A program made the position numbers and the translations under genes. From Burkholderiales bacterium (lineage in GTDB: Bacteria; Pseudomonadota; Gammaproteobacteria; Burkholderiales; Burkholderiaceae_C), in contig JACPUE010000021.1 of assembly GCA_016192425.1 (NCBI GenBank), positions 1-64,000 of the forward strand: a stretch of 64,000 nucleotides of DNA, given 5' to 3'. Shown piece after piece: positions 63,443 through 64,000 of the stretch. A model generated the notes under the pieces. It did not search any database and was not told where the DNA came from. It was given only the letters and a program-made list of their open reading frames with translations. Within the stretch, counting starts at the first letter, position 1, and every line of letters starts with the position of its first letter.

Positions 63443-64000
63443 TCAATCCGTGCCTGGTGCCATGGAACCGGGATTTGCCCCCAACCCCTGCCACCGCCCC
63501 CCCAGCCCATGGGCCAGGCCCAGCAGGTCCAGCGTGCGCGCGACGGTGTGGTCCACGATGTCGTCCACGCTGCGCGGGTGCAGGTAGAACGCGGGCACCG
63601 GGGGGCAGACGATGGCGCCCATTTCGGTCACGCTGACCATGTTGCGCAGGTGGCCCAGGTGCAGCGGGGTTTCGCGCGCCAGCAGCACCAGGCGGCGGCG
63701 TTCCTTGAGCATGACGTCGGCGGCGCGGGTGAGCAGGTTGTCGGCCAGGCTGTGGGCCACGGCGGCCAGGGTGCGCATGGAGCAGGGGGCGATGACCATG
63801 CCCGTGCACTGGAACGAGCCGCTGGCAATGCTGGCGCCCACGTTGTCGGCGTCGTGCGCCACATGCGCCAGGGCGCGCACGGCGTCGGGCTCCAGCTGCA
63901 TTTCGTGGCGCAGGGTGCGCCAGCCGGTGTCCGAGACGACGAGGTGCGATTCCACCCCAGGGCAGGTGCGCAGCGCCTGCAGCAGGCGCACGCCGTACAC
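63443..64000 (-). CDS. ubiX: Flavin prenyltransferase UbiX (5' end outside the window)
   Basis: The visible 185 residues lack only the extreme N terminus, which would hold the glycine-rich nucleotide-binding start. Family features are visible: SGSFQCTGMVIAPCSMRTLAAVAHSLADNLLTRAADVMLKERRRLVLLARETPLH, then MGAIVCPPVPAFYL. UbiX prenylates FMN to the cofactor used by UbiD. The gene runs off the right edge. The C terminus is longer than usual (RWQGLGANPGSMAPGTD), perhaps because the original stop was lost at the insertion border. Confidence 0.93.
   Translation of the reverse strand: MYGVRLLQALRTCPGVESHLVVSDTGWRTLRHEMQLEPDAVRALAHVAHDADNVGASIASGSFQCTGMVIAPCSMRTLAAVAHSLADNLLTRAADVMLKERRRLVLLARETPLHLGHLRNMVSVTEMGAIVCPPVPAFYLHPRSVDDIVDHTVARTLDLLGLAHGLGGRWQGLGANPGSMAPGTD

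Overview
The window reads as chromosomal DNA of a GC-rich betaproteobacterium of the family Comamonadaceae (Acidovorax / Alicycliphilus / Diaphorobacter-like). The basis is protein style, gene orders such as dnaA-dnaN-gyrB, metX-metW and kdsD-kdsC-lptC, and two kinds of dispersed repeat that I recognise as typical of this family. It spans the replication-origin region: dnaA, dnaN and gyrB run left from about 17 kb, and rpmH, rnpA, yidD, yidC and mnmE run right.

Layout. 1-1689: the trailer end of a CRISPR array whose leader and cas genes lie off the left edge. 1.7-9.5 kb: a TerC-type metal transporter with a degenerate zinc-ribbon partner, nhaR, homoserine dehydrogenase behind a threonine-type attenuator, a pyrophosphohydrolase, a deletion scar joining remnants of a LysR gene and an SbtA-type bicarbonate transporter, two M48 proteases and an acylphosphatase. 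9.6-11.4 kb: an accessory ATPase plus TOPRIM-like gene pair next to gyrB, a candidate phage-defence module. 11.5-21.5 kb: the replication and membrane-insertion core, with a perfect 58-bp palindrome between dnaN and dnaA. 21.5-32 kb: a cyclic-nucleotide-binding protein, apt, a GGDEF/EAL protein, a Kef-type antiporter, Kdo/LPS genes, a short-chain dehydrogenase and two tandem RRM proteins. 32.2-35 kb: a Mn2+ (yybP-ykoY) riboswitch before a GDT1-type exporter, then a SAM-II-like riboswitch and terminator before metX-metW. 35-43.9 kb: a nine-gene chemotaxis operon on the minus strand. 44-49.5 kb: pyrF, an amino-acid oxidase-like gene, dsdA, a thioesterase and an acyl-CoA dehydrogenase. 49.5-60.5 kb: an unusual respiratory locus. 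60.5-64 kb: ubiD and ubiX separated by a YhcG-type nuclease insertion.

The most striking part is the respiratory locus. Divergent from a heme A synthase gene, and behind an FNR/DNR-like box, a run of nine + strand genes encodes a one-helix small subunit, a CuA subunit II, a heme-copper subunit I, heme O synthase, an SCO/SenC copper chaperone, a cytochrome b + two [4Fe-4S] + FlpD/MvhD fusion, a membrane-anchored protein of unknown function, a second divergent heme-copper subunit I homologue, and a cytochrome b + [2Fe-2S] + FAD/NAD(P) reductase fusion. The first subunit I keeps all six metal-ligand histidines but lacks the active-site tyrosine at both positions known from oxygen reductases. The second appears to have Glu-His where a His-His pair is expected. 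Together with the regulatory box this suggests a nitric-oxide-reductase-type or other non-oxygen enzyme with its own electron-delivery modules. The function is inferred, not shown.

Several regulatory RNAs tie amino-acid and metal genes together: a Thr/Ile leader peptide for hom, a SAM-II-like aptamer for metX and a Mn2+ aptamer for the exporter. An AT-rich dispersed element is scattered through the window, sometimes inside coding frames, and flanks the yhcG insertion on both sides. No tRNA or rRNA gene was recognised.
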